Assembly (NCBI GenBank): GCA_947627145.1
Contig: CANQUW010000013.1
Coordinates: 1 to 16,594, forward strand
Source of the DNA: an uncultured Bacilli bacterium
GTDB lineage: Bacteria > Bacillota_I > Bacilli_A > RF39 > UBA660
Length of the DNA: 16,594 bases
Direction: 5' to 3'
A model generated the notes under the pieces. That model was not told the origin of the DNA, did not search any database, and saw only the letters and a list, made by a program, of their open reading frames with translations. The position numbers and the translations under genes are program-made. Of the stretch, positions 1 to 6,463 are shown in pieces. Each line of letters opens with the position of its first letter. Position 1 is the stretch's first letter.

Positions 1-33
1 TAACCCTAGATTATTAGTTTCTACATACAAAAA

Positions 34-65
34 GACAAATAAGTAGTTTTATTTACCTATTTGTC
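34..65. other. Imperfect hairpin at the left edge
   Basis: The arms GACAAATAAGTA (34-45) and TACCTATTTGTC (54-65) pair over 12 positions with one A/C mismatch and an eight-base loop. No T-run follows directly, so it is not a terminator by itself. It sits just before the terminator at 75-113 and may be the 3' end of a transcript from outside the window. No reading frame was recognised at 1-216. Confidence 0.4.
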
Positions 66-74
66 AACAGTCTG

Positions 75-113
75 AAAACATTTTTAGATTACATTAATCT
101 GAAAATGTTTTTT
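75..113 (+). terminator. Rho-independent terminator of an upstream unit
   Basis: A 17-bp stem joins 75-91 to 95-111 with only one T-G wobble and the three-base loop CAT. The right arm runs into T108-T113. The left arm starts with AAAA, so the element could also stop transcription from the other side, but no minus-strand gene arrives here. It probably ends a plus-strand gene lying before the window. Confidence 0.75.
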
Positions 114-168
114 ATAATTAAAATAAAATTATCTATTCTAGTTTGTGTCTATTTACATCTTTTAGTTC

Positions 169-197
169 TTGAAAATAAGAGCTATTTATGATATTAT
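169..197 (+). promoter_or_regulatory. Sigma-A type promoter for the 217-1579 operon
   Basis: The -35 box TTGAAA (169-174) and the -10 box TATTAT (192-197) are separated by exactly 17 bases. Transcription would start near 204, right at the Shine-Dalgarno AGGTGAT (205-211), giving a very short leader before the ATG at 217. A second TATAAT (199-204) overlaps the area but has no matching -35 box. Confidence 0.6.
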
Positions 198-216
198 TTA
201 TAATAGGTGATAATAT

Positions 217-966
217 ATGGAAGAATTAAAGGTATCCTATAGTTTTGACTATTTAAAAGAGGTATTTAATTATATTTTAATACCTGTATTTATAGTCTTA
301 CTTATAGTTGTAGTTGGACTAGTAATATATGCTGGTAAAGAAAAAGATCATAGTACAGAAAAATATAATTATACAATTAATTTCTGGAGTTATTTAATGT
401 GTATTATTTTATCGGCAGCACTTTTTGCAATTGCTTTAAGTTTTGTAGTATCACTACATAATTCTATTGCCGGAAGACCAGTTGATAAAACTAATTTAAT
501 ATATATAGTTTATCTATCACCAATTATACCATTTATATTTTTAGTTTCTACTGGTGCTCGCTGGATTAAAATGTTCCTAGCATATAAGAACAAAAGAGAA
601 AATGATAATAACAATAATGAAATAAATTCTAATGATGAACCTGAAGAAGAAACAGAAGATGATAATATAAATTCTTCAGAACCTACTATTACTGAGGTGG
701 AATCTGTACCATTAGAAAAAGAAACACCACCAATTCCACTAACACCACAAGAGCCACAAACTGAAAAAGTTGAAGATGAAAGTGAGAGTCCTATTCCTGT
801 AGTAGTAGAAGAACCAATAGAAAACAATTCTGAAGAACAAGTAGATAACAACTTAAAAAGTGAAGAGGCTGAAGATATAAAACCAAACGAGAATATAGAA
901 GATTTAGACGATGATAAAAAACAAGAATCTAAAGAAAGTGATATAGAAGTATTAGATATAGACTAA
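217..966 (+). CDS. Membrane protein with long acidic C-terminal tail, unknown function
   Basis: I do not recognise this 249-residue protein. Three hydrophobic segments are visible, at about residues 18-39, 55-80 and 94-112, so it should sit in the cytoplasmic membrane. From about residue 124 to the end it is a low-complexity tail rich in Glu, Asp, Asn, Ser and Pro, strongly acidic and probably disordered. By the positive-inside rule the basic stretch at residues 115-127 (RWIK...YKNKR) would place the tail in the cytoplasm. The ATG is preceded by AGGTGAT with 5 bases between. It is the first gene of a two-gene operon; the next starts 10 bases after its stop. Acidic tails of this kind often serve as protein interaction surfaces, but nothing here identifies a partner. 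Confidence 0.8.
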   Translation: MEELKVSYSFDYLKEVFNYILIPVFIVLLIVVVGLVIYAGKEKDHSTEKYNYTINFWSYLMCIILSAALFAIALSFVVSLHNSIAGRPVDKTNLIYIVYLSPIIPFIFLVSTGARWIKMFLAYKNKRENDNNNNEINSNDEPEEETEDDNINSSEPTITEVESVPLEKETPPIPLTPQEPQTEKVEDESESPIPVVVEEPIENNSEEQVDNNLKSEEAEDIKPNENIEDLDDDKKQESKESDIEVLDID

Positions 967-976
967 GGAGCAAGTT

Positions 977-1579
977 ATGGCAAAAAGGGAAAAAGAAAAA
1001 AAGGACAGTAATTTATTAGTTATATTAGTAATGCTAATATTAATACTTTTAATAGCGTTACCACCAACTTTTAGAATGCTTTTTCCAAAAGAAGAAGAAT
1101 CTGAAAGTAATAGTGAGACTGATACTACAAAAAAAACAAGTAGCGTTACTTCTCTATCTTGTCGTAAAACTTCAACTGATGGATATAGTATTACAGTAAA
1201 TACAATATACCAAAATAATGATGTATCTAAAATAACTTTAAGTTATATAGTATCTCAAAATAATAATACTACTGATACAACAACTAACAATACAACACAA
1301 CCACAAAATGATGAAACTACTAATCAAGCTGTACAACCTCAAACAACAGATACAACACACCAAGTACAAGATAATACTCTTGCGGAAATAGAATTGTTAA
1401 AAGCTATTCCTAATATACAAGCAAATGAAGCAGATACATCTCATCAATTTCAAATAGAAATGAAAAATTATACATATAAAACTATTCCTGATAATTTAAC
1501 TTTAAGAGTACAATCTCTATCTCTACAAAGAGCATTCTATGAAAACTCAGGTTATGCTTGTTCAGTAATTAATAATTAA
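977..1579 (+). CDS. Single-pass membrane-anchored extracytoplasmic protein, unknown function
   Basis: The 200-residue product begins with a basic stretch (residues 2-9) and one hydrophobic segment at about residues 12-30, with no lipobox Cys, so it reads as a membrane-anchored protein facing outward. After an acidic linker comes a region with alternating beta-like patterning around residues 60-93, broken by a Thr/Asn/Gln-rich low-complexity insert (residues 94-135), and then a C-terminal portion to residue 200. The only two cysteines, Cys62 and Cys195, flank the folded parts and could form a disulfide. The CRKTS...GY.ITV...Y..NDVSKITLSY pattern loosely recalls small YehR-like (DUF1307) lipoproteins; this is a memory-based guess. 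AAGGAG (965-970) overlaps the stop of the preceding gene, implying coupled expression. Its stop codon overlaps that of the convergent gerAB. Confidence 0.75.
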   Translation: MAKREKEKKDSNLLVILVMLILILLIALPPTFRMLFPKEEESESNSETDTTKKTSSVTSLSCRKTSTDGYSITVNTIYQNNDVSKITLSYIVSQNNNTTDTTTNNTTQPQNDETTNQAVQPQTTDTTHQVQDNTLAEIELLKAIPNIQANEADTSHQFQIEMKNYTYKTIPDNLTLRVQSLSLQRAFYENSGYACSVINN

Positions 1580-2376
1580 AATATAGTAAGTATTATAATA
1601 CCAAAGAAAAGAAATAATTTCTTTTCTTTTTTAATTTTATCAAGCATATATGTAAGAGTAACTGTTCCTTCAAATAAAAATACTAAACTAAATAAATAAT
1701 CAAGTCTATTACTAAAACTAAAGAAAGGCATTTTACTAACTAACTTACTAGTTGGATATAAATAATGATTAACTACATTAACACCTAATACACCATTAAC
1801 CATAATTTGCTCTATAAAGATAGTAAATATAGATAAAGTAAAATATCCTATAATACTTCTAGTATCTATATAATCATCCTTTAATCCATAAAATATAAAA
1901 ATACTCATTATAGGAATTAAATGACTATAATTAAAATTCATATTAGTATTACTAACAAACTTAACTATATTATCTGGTTTAACATACAATATAGAATTAA
2001 CTATAACTACTATAAACACTATTAAAAATATAAAAAATAATATTTCACTAGTATCTTTAATAGAATAATTTTTACTTATCATAATATATATAAGTATAAG
2101 TAATGGTATTTTAATTATAAAAGAACTTATATTAGTAAAATAATTAAGTTTTATAAAACTAGACATACTATCTATTATAAATACACCAATTATTATATAA
2201 ATAATAGAAAGTATATATGGTACTTTAATATTAATTCTACTAATAAGTATTAAAAGTATTACAATAAGAAGAAATAATGCAATAGTAAAATAAAGATTAG
2301 GACTTTTAACTAAATTAAATAAACATCTAGTTATAAAAAATACTAATGCAAAAAATGATATATCAGCTTTTTTCAT
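1576..2376 (-). CDS. gerAB: GerAB-type spore germination permease, shortened
   Basis: This is the multi-spanning B subunit of a GerA-type germinant receptor, an APC-superfamily-like membrane protein thought to bind nutrient germinants in the spore inner membrane. About eight hydrophobic segments fill the 266 residues. The stretch at residues 206-243 (LYPTSKLVSKMPFFSFSNRLDYLF and following helix) matches the family's conserved region before the last helices, where a Pro/Arg/aromatic pattern is usual. Homologues are normally about 360 residues, so this one is roughly 100 residues short; the family's usual N-terminal helix pair is hard to recognise. The start overlaps the end of gerAC by 14 bases, with GGAGAG upstream. 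The 3' end contains the terminator of the convergent plus-strand operon (1603-1632), which encodes the lysine-rich KKEKK segment here. Identification rests on gene context plus the C-terminal pattern. Confidence 0.75.
   Translation of the reverse strand: MKKADISFFALVFFITRCLFNLVKSPNLYFTIALFLLIVILLILISRINIKVPYILSIIYIIIGVFIIDSMSSFIKLNYFTNISSFIIKIPLLILIYIMISKNYSIKDTSEILFFIFLIVFIVVIVNSILYVKPDNIVKFVSNTNMNFNYSHLIPIMSIFIFYGLKDDYIDTRSIIGYFTLSIFTIFIEQIMVNGVLGVNVVNHYLYPTSKLVSKMPFFSFSNRLDYLFSLVFLFEGTVTLTYMLDKIKKEKKLFLFFGIIILTIF
1603..1632 (+). terminator. Terminator of the 217-1579 operon, inside gerAB
   Basis: AAAGAAAAGAAA (1603-1614) and TTTCTTTTCTTT (1618-1629) are perfect complements with a three-base loop, and T1627-T1632 forms the T-run on the plus strand. 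In the minus direction the right arm is followed by GG, so it should not stop gerAB transcription efficiently. It lies entirely within the gerAB reading frame. Just before it is the perfect 12-base palindrome GTATTATAATAC (1590-1601). Confidence 0.65.
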
Positions 2377-2920
2377 AATCTCTCCAATCTATCTTTATAA
2401 ATTTAGATGTATTTATATTATTATTTTTATAAGTAATTAAAGGTATATATATTTTATCTTTATTAAAAAATGATTTTTCTAAATCATAGTAAGTAATAGA
2501 TTTCTTATTATTATCTAAATATGTTTCTAATAAAGAATTATTTATTTTAGAACTCTTACTATATACTATATAAAAATCTTCTCTTAATTCTTTTACTTTA
2601 CTAAAGTTTTTTATAAGTTTATATAAATCATCTTTTTTTATATTAGGACTAATTATAATATTATTTAAATGAGATAAATATATTTTTTTTGGAAAACTAT
2701 TAAATCTATCAAAACATTTATTTATAGAATTACAACTAATCTTATATTTTTTATATTTCTTATTTATAGTATTATCTCTATCTGCAATTACTTCATTTAA
2801 TATCATATAATTTTTATTAATATAGATATCATTAATAATCATTAGATTATCTAGTTCATTATAGCCAAGACATCCTGTTAGAAATAAAGAAATAAAAAAT
2901 AAAGTAATAAGTTTTTTCAT
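2363..2920 (-). CDS. gerAC: GerAC-type spore germination lipoprotein, N-terminal domain only
   Basis: This is the lipoprotein C subunit of the germinant receptor. A signal peptide with a lipobox (LFLTGC, lipidated Cys17) is followed by LGYNELDNL, the equivalent of the family's GCWD..EL.DL opening. Further family-like patterns are YLSHLNNIIISP at 81-92 and a YYDLEKSFF...IYIPLI stretch at 144-162. The protein is 185 residues, whereas GerAC proteins are usually about 350-400 residues with a separate C-terminal domain. That whole domain is absent, and the frame closes cleanly just after gerAB begins, so this looks like a natural short form rather than a frameshift, although a degraded gene cannot be excluded. 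GGGAGGT precedes the ATG, which overlaps the gerAA stop (ATGA). Confidence 0.8.
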   Translation of the reverse strand: MKKLITLFFISLFLTGCLGYNELDNLMIINDIYINKNYMILNEVIADRDNTINKKYKKYKISCNSINKCFDRFNSFPKKIYLSHLNNIIISPNIKKDDLYKLIKNFSKVKELREDFYIVYSKSSKINNSLLETYLDNNKKSITYYDLEKSFFNKDKIYIPLITYKNNNINTSKFIKIDWRDYEKS

Positions 2921-4317
2921 TTATACCTCCCACGTTTTATATTATGAGTAAGTAGAGGATTTCTATATTTTATATTATTATCTGTTTTAATAATAGAATC
3001 TCTTTGTTCTAAAAAGTTAAACGGAGAAAAAGGAAAAAGGTATGGTTTATTAAATGATTTTAATGATGTAAGAGTTGCGATAATGTAGATAAACGCTAAA
3101 TATATACCATATATTCCAAGTAGGGCAGATAAAATAATTAGTATAAATCTTAGATTACGGATGGCATTAACTATTTCTATTTCATTAAATACAAGTCCAC
3201 TAATCGCAGATAAAGCAACAACAATAATCATCATAGGTGACATAATACCAGCATTAACTAAAGCATCCCCCAACACAAGACCACCAAGTATTGAGATGGC
3301 AGAACCAGTAGTAGATGACATTCTAATATCTGATTCTTTTAAAATTTCAAAAGAAATAATCATCATAATAGCTTCTATAAAAATAGGAAAAGGTGTATTA
3401 GTTTGACTAGATTTTAAATTGAGAAGTAAATTAACAGGTATAGCATTCTGATTATGAGTAATAAGTGCGATATAATAGGCTGGTAAAAATATAGAAATAA
3501 TAAAAGCAATTAGTCTAAGTATTCTAATAAATGTAGTATTAATAGACTTCTGATAATAATCATCTGTAGTATGAAAGAAATCTATAAAAAACTGTGGAAG
3601 TATAATAACTCCTGAACTCATATCAACCACTAAACATACTTTACCTTCTAAAAGAGCCATAGATGCTTTATCAGGTCTTTCTGTTGTAATAATTGTTGGA
3701 AATAAACTCTTATCTTCTAAATTATTCTTCAAGTATGTTGAGTCTATAATACCATCTATATCAATAGTATTAAGTCGATTTTTGACATCAGTAACTAAAC
3801 TTTCTTCACAAATATTATCCATATATAAAATACCAACTTTAGTTTTAGTAGAAACACCAATCTCTAAAGAATCAACTTTTAAATGTTCAGACTTTATTCT
3901 TCTTCTAATAAGTCCTAAATTAGTATTATAGTTTTCATTAAAAGAGTCTTTAGGTCCTTTAACAGTAATTTCACTTTCAATTGTATTAATACCACGAGAC
4001 AGATCAGCTTTTAATTCAACTGCATAAATTAAATTTCTATTACAAATAATAACTACGAAACCATAATTAACGTAGTATATAATATCTTTACTTTTAATAG
4101 ATATTACATTAGTATCTGGAAGTATATTTTCTAAAGTTTTAAAATCTTTTTTATTTTTAATATTCATAAGTCTTCTAAGTACAAAGTCATTAATCATTAA
4201 ACTATCAGTAAGTACTTCATTAAATATTAAATGTAGAGTTTTATTTTTTACAGTAATATCTTTAAATATATAATCTCCACTATTAAGTTTCTTTTTTAAA
4301 TAATTAACAAGTATCAT
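2917..4317 (-). CDS. gerAA: GerAA-type spore germination receptor subunit
   Basis: This is the A subunit of a GerA-family (GerA/SpoVAF) germinant receptor, at 466 residues close to the usual 470-500. The cytoplasmic N-terminal domain (about 1-255) carries the family signatures SEITVKGPKDSFNE (115-128), NLGLIRRRIKS (133-143) and FPTIITTERPDKA plus LLEGKVCLVVD (206-232). The membrane domain (about 262-420) contains TPFPIFIEAIMMIISFEIL (308-326), then RMSSTTGSAISILGGLVLGD (332-351) and AGIMSPMMIIVVALSAI (356-372). These are the best conserved parts of the family. Its ATG follows AGGTGAT with a three-base gap. It is the first gene of an A-C-B operon whose genes overlap by 4 and 14 bases, implying translational coupling. 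A sigma-G-like promoter lies directly upstream. In Bacillus such receptors are made in the forespore and trigger germination in response to nutrients; the ligand here is unknown. Confidence 0.95.
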   Translation of the reverse strand: MILVNYLKKKLNSGDYIFKDITVKNKTLHLIFNEVLTDSLMINDFVLRRLMNIKNKKDFKTLENILPDTNVISIKSKDIIYYVNYGFVVIICNRNLIYAVELKADLSRGINTIESEITVKGPKDSFNENYNTNLGLIRRRIKSEHLKVDSLEIGVSTKTKVGILYMDNICEESLVTDVKNRLNTIDIDGIIDSTYLKNNLEDKSLFPTIITTERPDKASMALLEGKVCLVVDMSSGVIILPQFFIDFFHTTDDYYQKSINTTFIRILRLIAFIISIFLPAYYIALITHNQNAIPVNLLLNLKSSQTNTPFPIFIEAIMMIISFEILKESDIRMSSTTGSAISILGGLVLGDALVNAGIMSPMMIIVVALSAISGLVFNEIEIVNAIRNLRFILIILSALLGIYGIYLAFIYIIATLTSLKSFNKPYLFPFSPFNFLEQRDSIIKTDNNIKYRNPLLTHNIKRGRYK

Positions 4318-4332
4318 AATATCACCTAATAT

Positions 4333-4361
4333 TAGTATGGTAAGAAAAACAAAATTTATAG
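4333..4361 (-). promoter_or_regulatory. Candidate sigma-G (forespore) promoter of the ger operon
   Basis: On the minus strand CTATA (4361-4357), a 17-base spacer and CATACTA (4339-4333) fit the known sigma-G pattern GNATR - 17/18 - CATNNTA, with one mismatch (C for G in the -35 box). No good sigma-A pair was found for this operon. Predicted transcription starts near 4326, next to AGGTGAT (4327-4321). The family is normally under sigma-G control, which supports the reading. Confidence 0.5.
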
Positions 4362-4381
4362 AATTATTAATATTATTTTGA

Positions 4382-4387
4382 TATAAT
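4382..4387 (+). promoter_or_regulatory. Likely -10 box of rlmD
   Basis: A perfect TATAAT lies five bases before the Shine-Dalgarno AGGTGAT (4393-4399). At 17-base spacing the -35 position holds only TAGAAT (4359-4364), a weak match that also overlaps the -35 box of the divergent ger promoter. Transcription would start near 4394, leaving a leader of about ten bases. Confidence 0.4.
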
Positions 4388-4403
4388 TAGATAGGTGATA
4401 CAA

Positions 4404-5543
4404 ATGGAAGTATTAATTGAAAAACTAGATCACTTTGGTCGTGGTATTGCTCATATTAATGGAAAAATATGTTTTATAGAAAAAGCTTTACCTGATGAAG
4501 TTGTAGATATAGAAATAATAAAAGAAAAAAAGAAGTTTCTAGAAGGAAAAGTAATAAATATAATAAAGGAAAGTAGTAAGAGAGTAGAAAGTAGTTGTCC
4601 TTATTATAATGAATGTGGTGGATGTGATATTCGTCATATGAATAGTAGCTTGCAAGAAAGTTTTAAGGAGAACAAAGTAAAGGAAGTTCTAACTAGATTT
4701 GCAAATATTGATGAAAATAAAATACTTCCCATAGTAAGTGTAAAAAAAGATGGATATAGAAACAAAGTAGTGTTTCATGTAAAAAATAAAAAATTAGGTT
4801 TTTATAAAAAAGGAACTCATGAATTAATAGAAATAAATAAATGTCTAAATCTAGATGATAGAATAAATAATTTAATACCAACTCTTAAAACAATCGTAAA
4901 AGAAAAAAATATAAAAACTATTATGGTAAGAGTCTCTAATAACACAGATGATATTTTAATAGATATAGATAATGAAAATAAAGAAATTATATCTAACATA
5001 GGTAATAAAAAATATATAATAACAAAGAATGACTTCTTCCAAGTAAATAAATATGTAACAGAACTTTTATATGAAGAAATAGTAAACTCTCTAAAAGAAG
5101 TAAAATCAAAAAACGTATTAGATTTATATTGTGGTACTGGTACGATAAGTATATATATAAAAGATTATGTAGAAAATGTAACTGGAGTAGAAAAAGTTAA
5201 ATCAAGTATAGAGTCCGCAAATAAAAATAAAGAATTAAATAACGTAGAAAATATAGAGTTCATAGAAGGAGCATCAGAAGAAATATATCCAAAATTAAAT
5301 GAAGAATATGATACTGTAATAGTAGATCCTCCAAGAAACGGACTTGATAAAAAGGTAATAAATACTTTATTAAAACAAAAACCACAAAACATAATATATG
5401 TATCTTGTGATGTAGTAACCTTGGCAAGAGACTTAAAGTGTTTAACGGAGTATTATGAGATATGTCATATTAAACCATTCGATATGTTTAAAAATACATA
5501 TCACGTAGAAAACGTATGTTTAATGAAATCGAAGAATAAGTAA
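4404..5543 (+). CDS. rlmD: 23S rRNA (uracil-C5)-methyltransferase, RlmD/RlmCD family
   Basis: It methylates C5 of a uridine in 23S rRNA (U1939 in E. coli numbering, possibly also U747 as in Gram-positive RlmCD) using SAM. The 379-residue protein has an N-terminal TRAM RNA-binding domain (about 1-58) and the iron-sulfur cysteines Cys65, Cys71, Cys74 and Cys147. The methyltransferase domain carries SAM motif LDLYCGTG (239-246) and VDPPRNG (307-313). The catalytic nucleophile is Cys335 in YVSCD, and the C-terminal HVEN motif holds Glu369. I chose the ATG at 4404: the in-frame GTG at 4395 is part of the Shine-Dalgarno AGGTGAT (4393-4399), which is correctly spaced for the ATG. It stands alone, divergent from the ger operon, with its own terminator. 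The family assignment is firm; which uridine(s) it modifies is not decided by sequence alone. Confidence 0.95.
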   Translation: MEVLIEKLDHFGRGIAHINGKICFIEKALPDEVVDIEIIKEKKKFLEGKVINIIKESSKRVESSCPYYNECGGCDIRHMNSSLQESFKENKVKEVLTRFANIDENKILPIVSVKKDGYRNKVVFHVKNKKLGFYKKGTHELIEINKCLNLDDRINNLIPTLKTIVKEKNIKTIMVRVSNNTDDILIDIDNENKEIISNIGNKKYIITKNDFFQVNKYVTELLYEEIVNSLKEVKSKNVLDLYCGTGTISIYIKDYVENVTGVEKVKSSIESANKNKELNNVENIEFIEGASEEIYPKLNEEYDTVIVDPPRNGLDKKVINTLLKQKPQNIIYVSCDVVTLARDLKCLTEYYEICHIKPFDMFKNTYHVENVCLMKSKNK

Positions 5544-5570
5544 GAAATTTACTTATTTTTTTTTATTTTT
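5535..5570 (+). terminator. Terminator of rlmD
   Basis: AATAAGTAA (5535-5543) pairs perfectly with TTACTTATT (5549-5557) around a five-base loop, followed by a T-run to 5564 and more Ts after one A. The left arm contains the rlmD stop codon. Confidence 0.8.
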
Positions 5571-5598
5571 TGTCAAAATTGCAACTTATACTTATAAT
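5570..5598 (+). promoter_or_regulatory. Promoter of the 177-aa orphan gene
   Basis: TTGTCA (5570-5575) and a perfect TATAAT (5593-5598) are 17 bases apart, so transcription should start near 5605 and give a leader of about 105 bases. A second TATAAT at 5609-5614 has no good -35 box. The -35 box overlaps the end of the rlmD terminator T-run. The same TTGTCA -35 box recurs before the 13-codon copy at 6377. Confidence 0.6.
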
Positions 5599-5621
5599 TT
5601 TTCTAGTATATAATATATGAA

Positions 5622-5682
5622 AGTAAAATTTGAGAAACTAAAGTCAGCAAGCACAACCTGATTGTTTGTTGCATATTTTACT
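5622..5682 (+). promoter_or_regulatory. Structured leader of the 177-aa orphan gene
   Basis: The outer arms AGTAAAAT (5622-5629) and ATTTTACT (5675-5682) are perfect complements. Inside, GCAA/TTGC and ACAA/TTGT form a second helix around the loop CCTGA (internal loop GC against TTG). The region is too short and too loosely paired for me to match it to a known riboswitch. The Shine-Dalgarno AGGAGG (5701-5706) lies outside the fold, so any control is not by direct occlusion in this structure. Confidence 0.35.
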
Positions 5683-5710
5683 GATTAAATTTTAAGCAAA
5701 AGGAGGACAC

Positions 5711-6244
5711 ATGCCAAGTAGTACAAAAACGCTAAAAAAATCAAATAACATAAAAAGAAATTCAAAAGGGGAATATATAAAAGCTAATAGAAAAGTTATT
5801 ACAGGTAACGATTCATCAATTTGGAGAAAGCAAGCAGAAAATTATATTAATAAACAAATTAGAAAAGGAAAAGACGTAAAAGTCATTGCGCTGGATGGAG
5901 AAGTGTTAACTATTACAAAAGACACTGCAGGTAAAGCAAAGTTTAGAAACTTTTATTTAGATGCTAATCAAAAAAGACGCTATATGAGTGATAAGGAATT
6001 TAAAGTGAAATTAATAGCGGAAGTACACATAGATGAACTAGCGAAAATTTCAAAGAAAATAAATAAAACAGCTATAGTAGATACCAAGAACCATCCTTTT
6101 GCTAAAAATGGATTTGATTATAGAAATGCATTTTTTGAGAACTTTGATGGAAACTATTATAAAATAACAATGTCAGTAGGAAAAAATGGAAATATAAATA
6201 CGATATATAACATTGGTAAATTAGCAAAAAGAAAAAGACCCTGA
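5711..6244 (+). CDS. Small basic orphan protein, possible polyvalent-protein/BECR-like domain
   Basis: The 177-residue product is strongly basic, has no signal peptide or membrane segment, and is preceded by a very good AGGAGG four bases before the ATG. The N-terminal part (1-60) is Lys/Asn/Arg-rich and may bind nucleic acid. The C-terminal half (about 95-172) has a distinctive pattern: NHPF (127-130), NGFDYRNAFFENFDG (133-147), YYKITMSVGKNG (149-160) and NTIYNIGK (163-170). From memory this resembles small domains found in large polyvalent proteins of phages and conjugative elements and in nuclease modules of the BECR (barnase-EndoU-colicin-RelE) fold. His128, Tyr137, Arg138, Tyr149 and Tyr150 would be the residues to test. 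That is an inference of low certainty; I cannot name the family. It is a free-standing gene between rlmD and addB, with its own promoter and a GC-rich hairpin overlapping its stop, and its first six codons are copied at 6377. Confidence 0.75.
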   Translation: MPSSTKTLKKSNNIKRNSKGEYIKANRKVITGNDSSIWRKQAENYINKQIRKGKDVKVIALDGEVLTITKDTAGKAKFRNFYLDANQKRRYMSDKEFKVKLIAEVHIDELAKISKKINKTAIVDTKNHPFAKNGFDYRNAFFENFDGNYYKITMSVGKNGNINTIYNIGKLAKRKRP

Positions 6245-6289
6245 ATTGTAGGCTCTTCCGTTAAAAACGGCGCCTCTGGGTCTTTCTCT
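6230..6289 (+). terminator. GC-rich nested hairpin at the 3' end of the orphan gene
   Basis: AAAGACCC (6234-6241) pairs with GGGTCTTT (6278-6285); three more pairs follow outside one A/C mismatch (6230-6232 with 6287-6289). Inside are AGGC/GCCT (6250-6253 with 6272-6275) and CCGTT/AACGG (6258-6262 with 6266-6270), capped by AAA. The stop codon TGA (6242-6244) lies in the internal loop. On the plus strand only TCTTTCTCT follows, a weak T-run. On the minus strand the right arm runs into a T-richer TCTTTTTCTTTTT. It probably ends the orphan transcript and may work in both directions. Its base composition is far above the local average. Confidence 0.6.
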
Positions 6290-6317
6290 ATAAATAATAT
6301 ATCACAATAAGCAAACT

Positions 6318-6346
6318 TTGTCAAAATATATTATATATTTTAAGAT
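6318..6346 (+). promoter_or_regulatory. Promoter of the 13-codon copy
   Basis: TTGTCA (6318-6323), a 17-base spacer and TAAGAT (6341-6346) form a plausible sigma-A promoter. The -35 box and following AAAAT are the same as at the promoter of the 177-aa gene (5570-5579), suggesting common ancestry or shared control. Confidence 0.4.
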
Positions 6347-6376
6347 AATGGAATAATAAACAAAAAGGAGAGTAAT

Positions 6377-6418
6377 ATGCCAAGTAGTACAAAACACAAA
6401 GTATTAAAAAGAAGATAA
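6377..6418 (+). CDS. 13-residue basic peptide copying the start of the orphan gene
   Basis: The reading frame MPSSTKHKVLKRR starts with ATG six bases after AAGGAG and stops at TAA. Its first 18 bases are identical to the first 18 bases of the 177-aa gene at 5711 (both encode MPSSTK), and both are preceded by a Shine-Dalgarno and a TTGTCA promoter. After the stop there is no continuing frame, so it is either a truncated remnant of a duplicated gene or a genuine very short peptide. I favour a remnant, but the intact promoter and ribosome binding site leave expression possible. Confidence 0.4.
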   Translation: MPSSTKHKVLKRR

Positions 6419-6463
6419 TAAAATATTAAATAAAATATTAAACATAATTTAAGATGGACTAAA

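Noticed and set aside
1582..1601. Insertion site or mobile repeat at the palindrome GTATTATAATAC
   Set aside because: It is short and AT-rich, lies in the coding end of gerAB, and has no flanking duplication.
3161..3406. Plus-strand frame (81 aa) inside gerAA
   Set aside because: It overlaps the most conserved membrane region of GerAA on the other strand and shows only that region's reverse complement composition.
4395..4403. GTG at 4395 as the start of rlmD
   Set aside because: The GTG is part of the AGGTGAT ribosome binding site, which is correctly spaced for the ATG at 4404, where the TRAM domain begins.
5622..5682. Known riboswitch in the leader of the 177-aa gene
   Set aside because: I compared it from memory with preQ1, c-di-GMP, fluoride and SAM types and saw none of their conserved cores; it is kept only as an unassigned structured leader.
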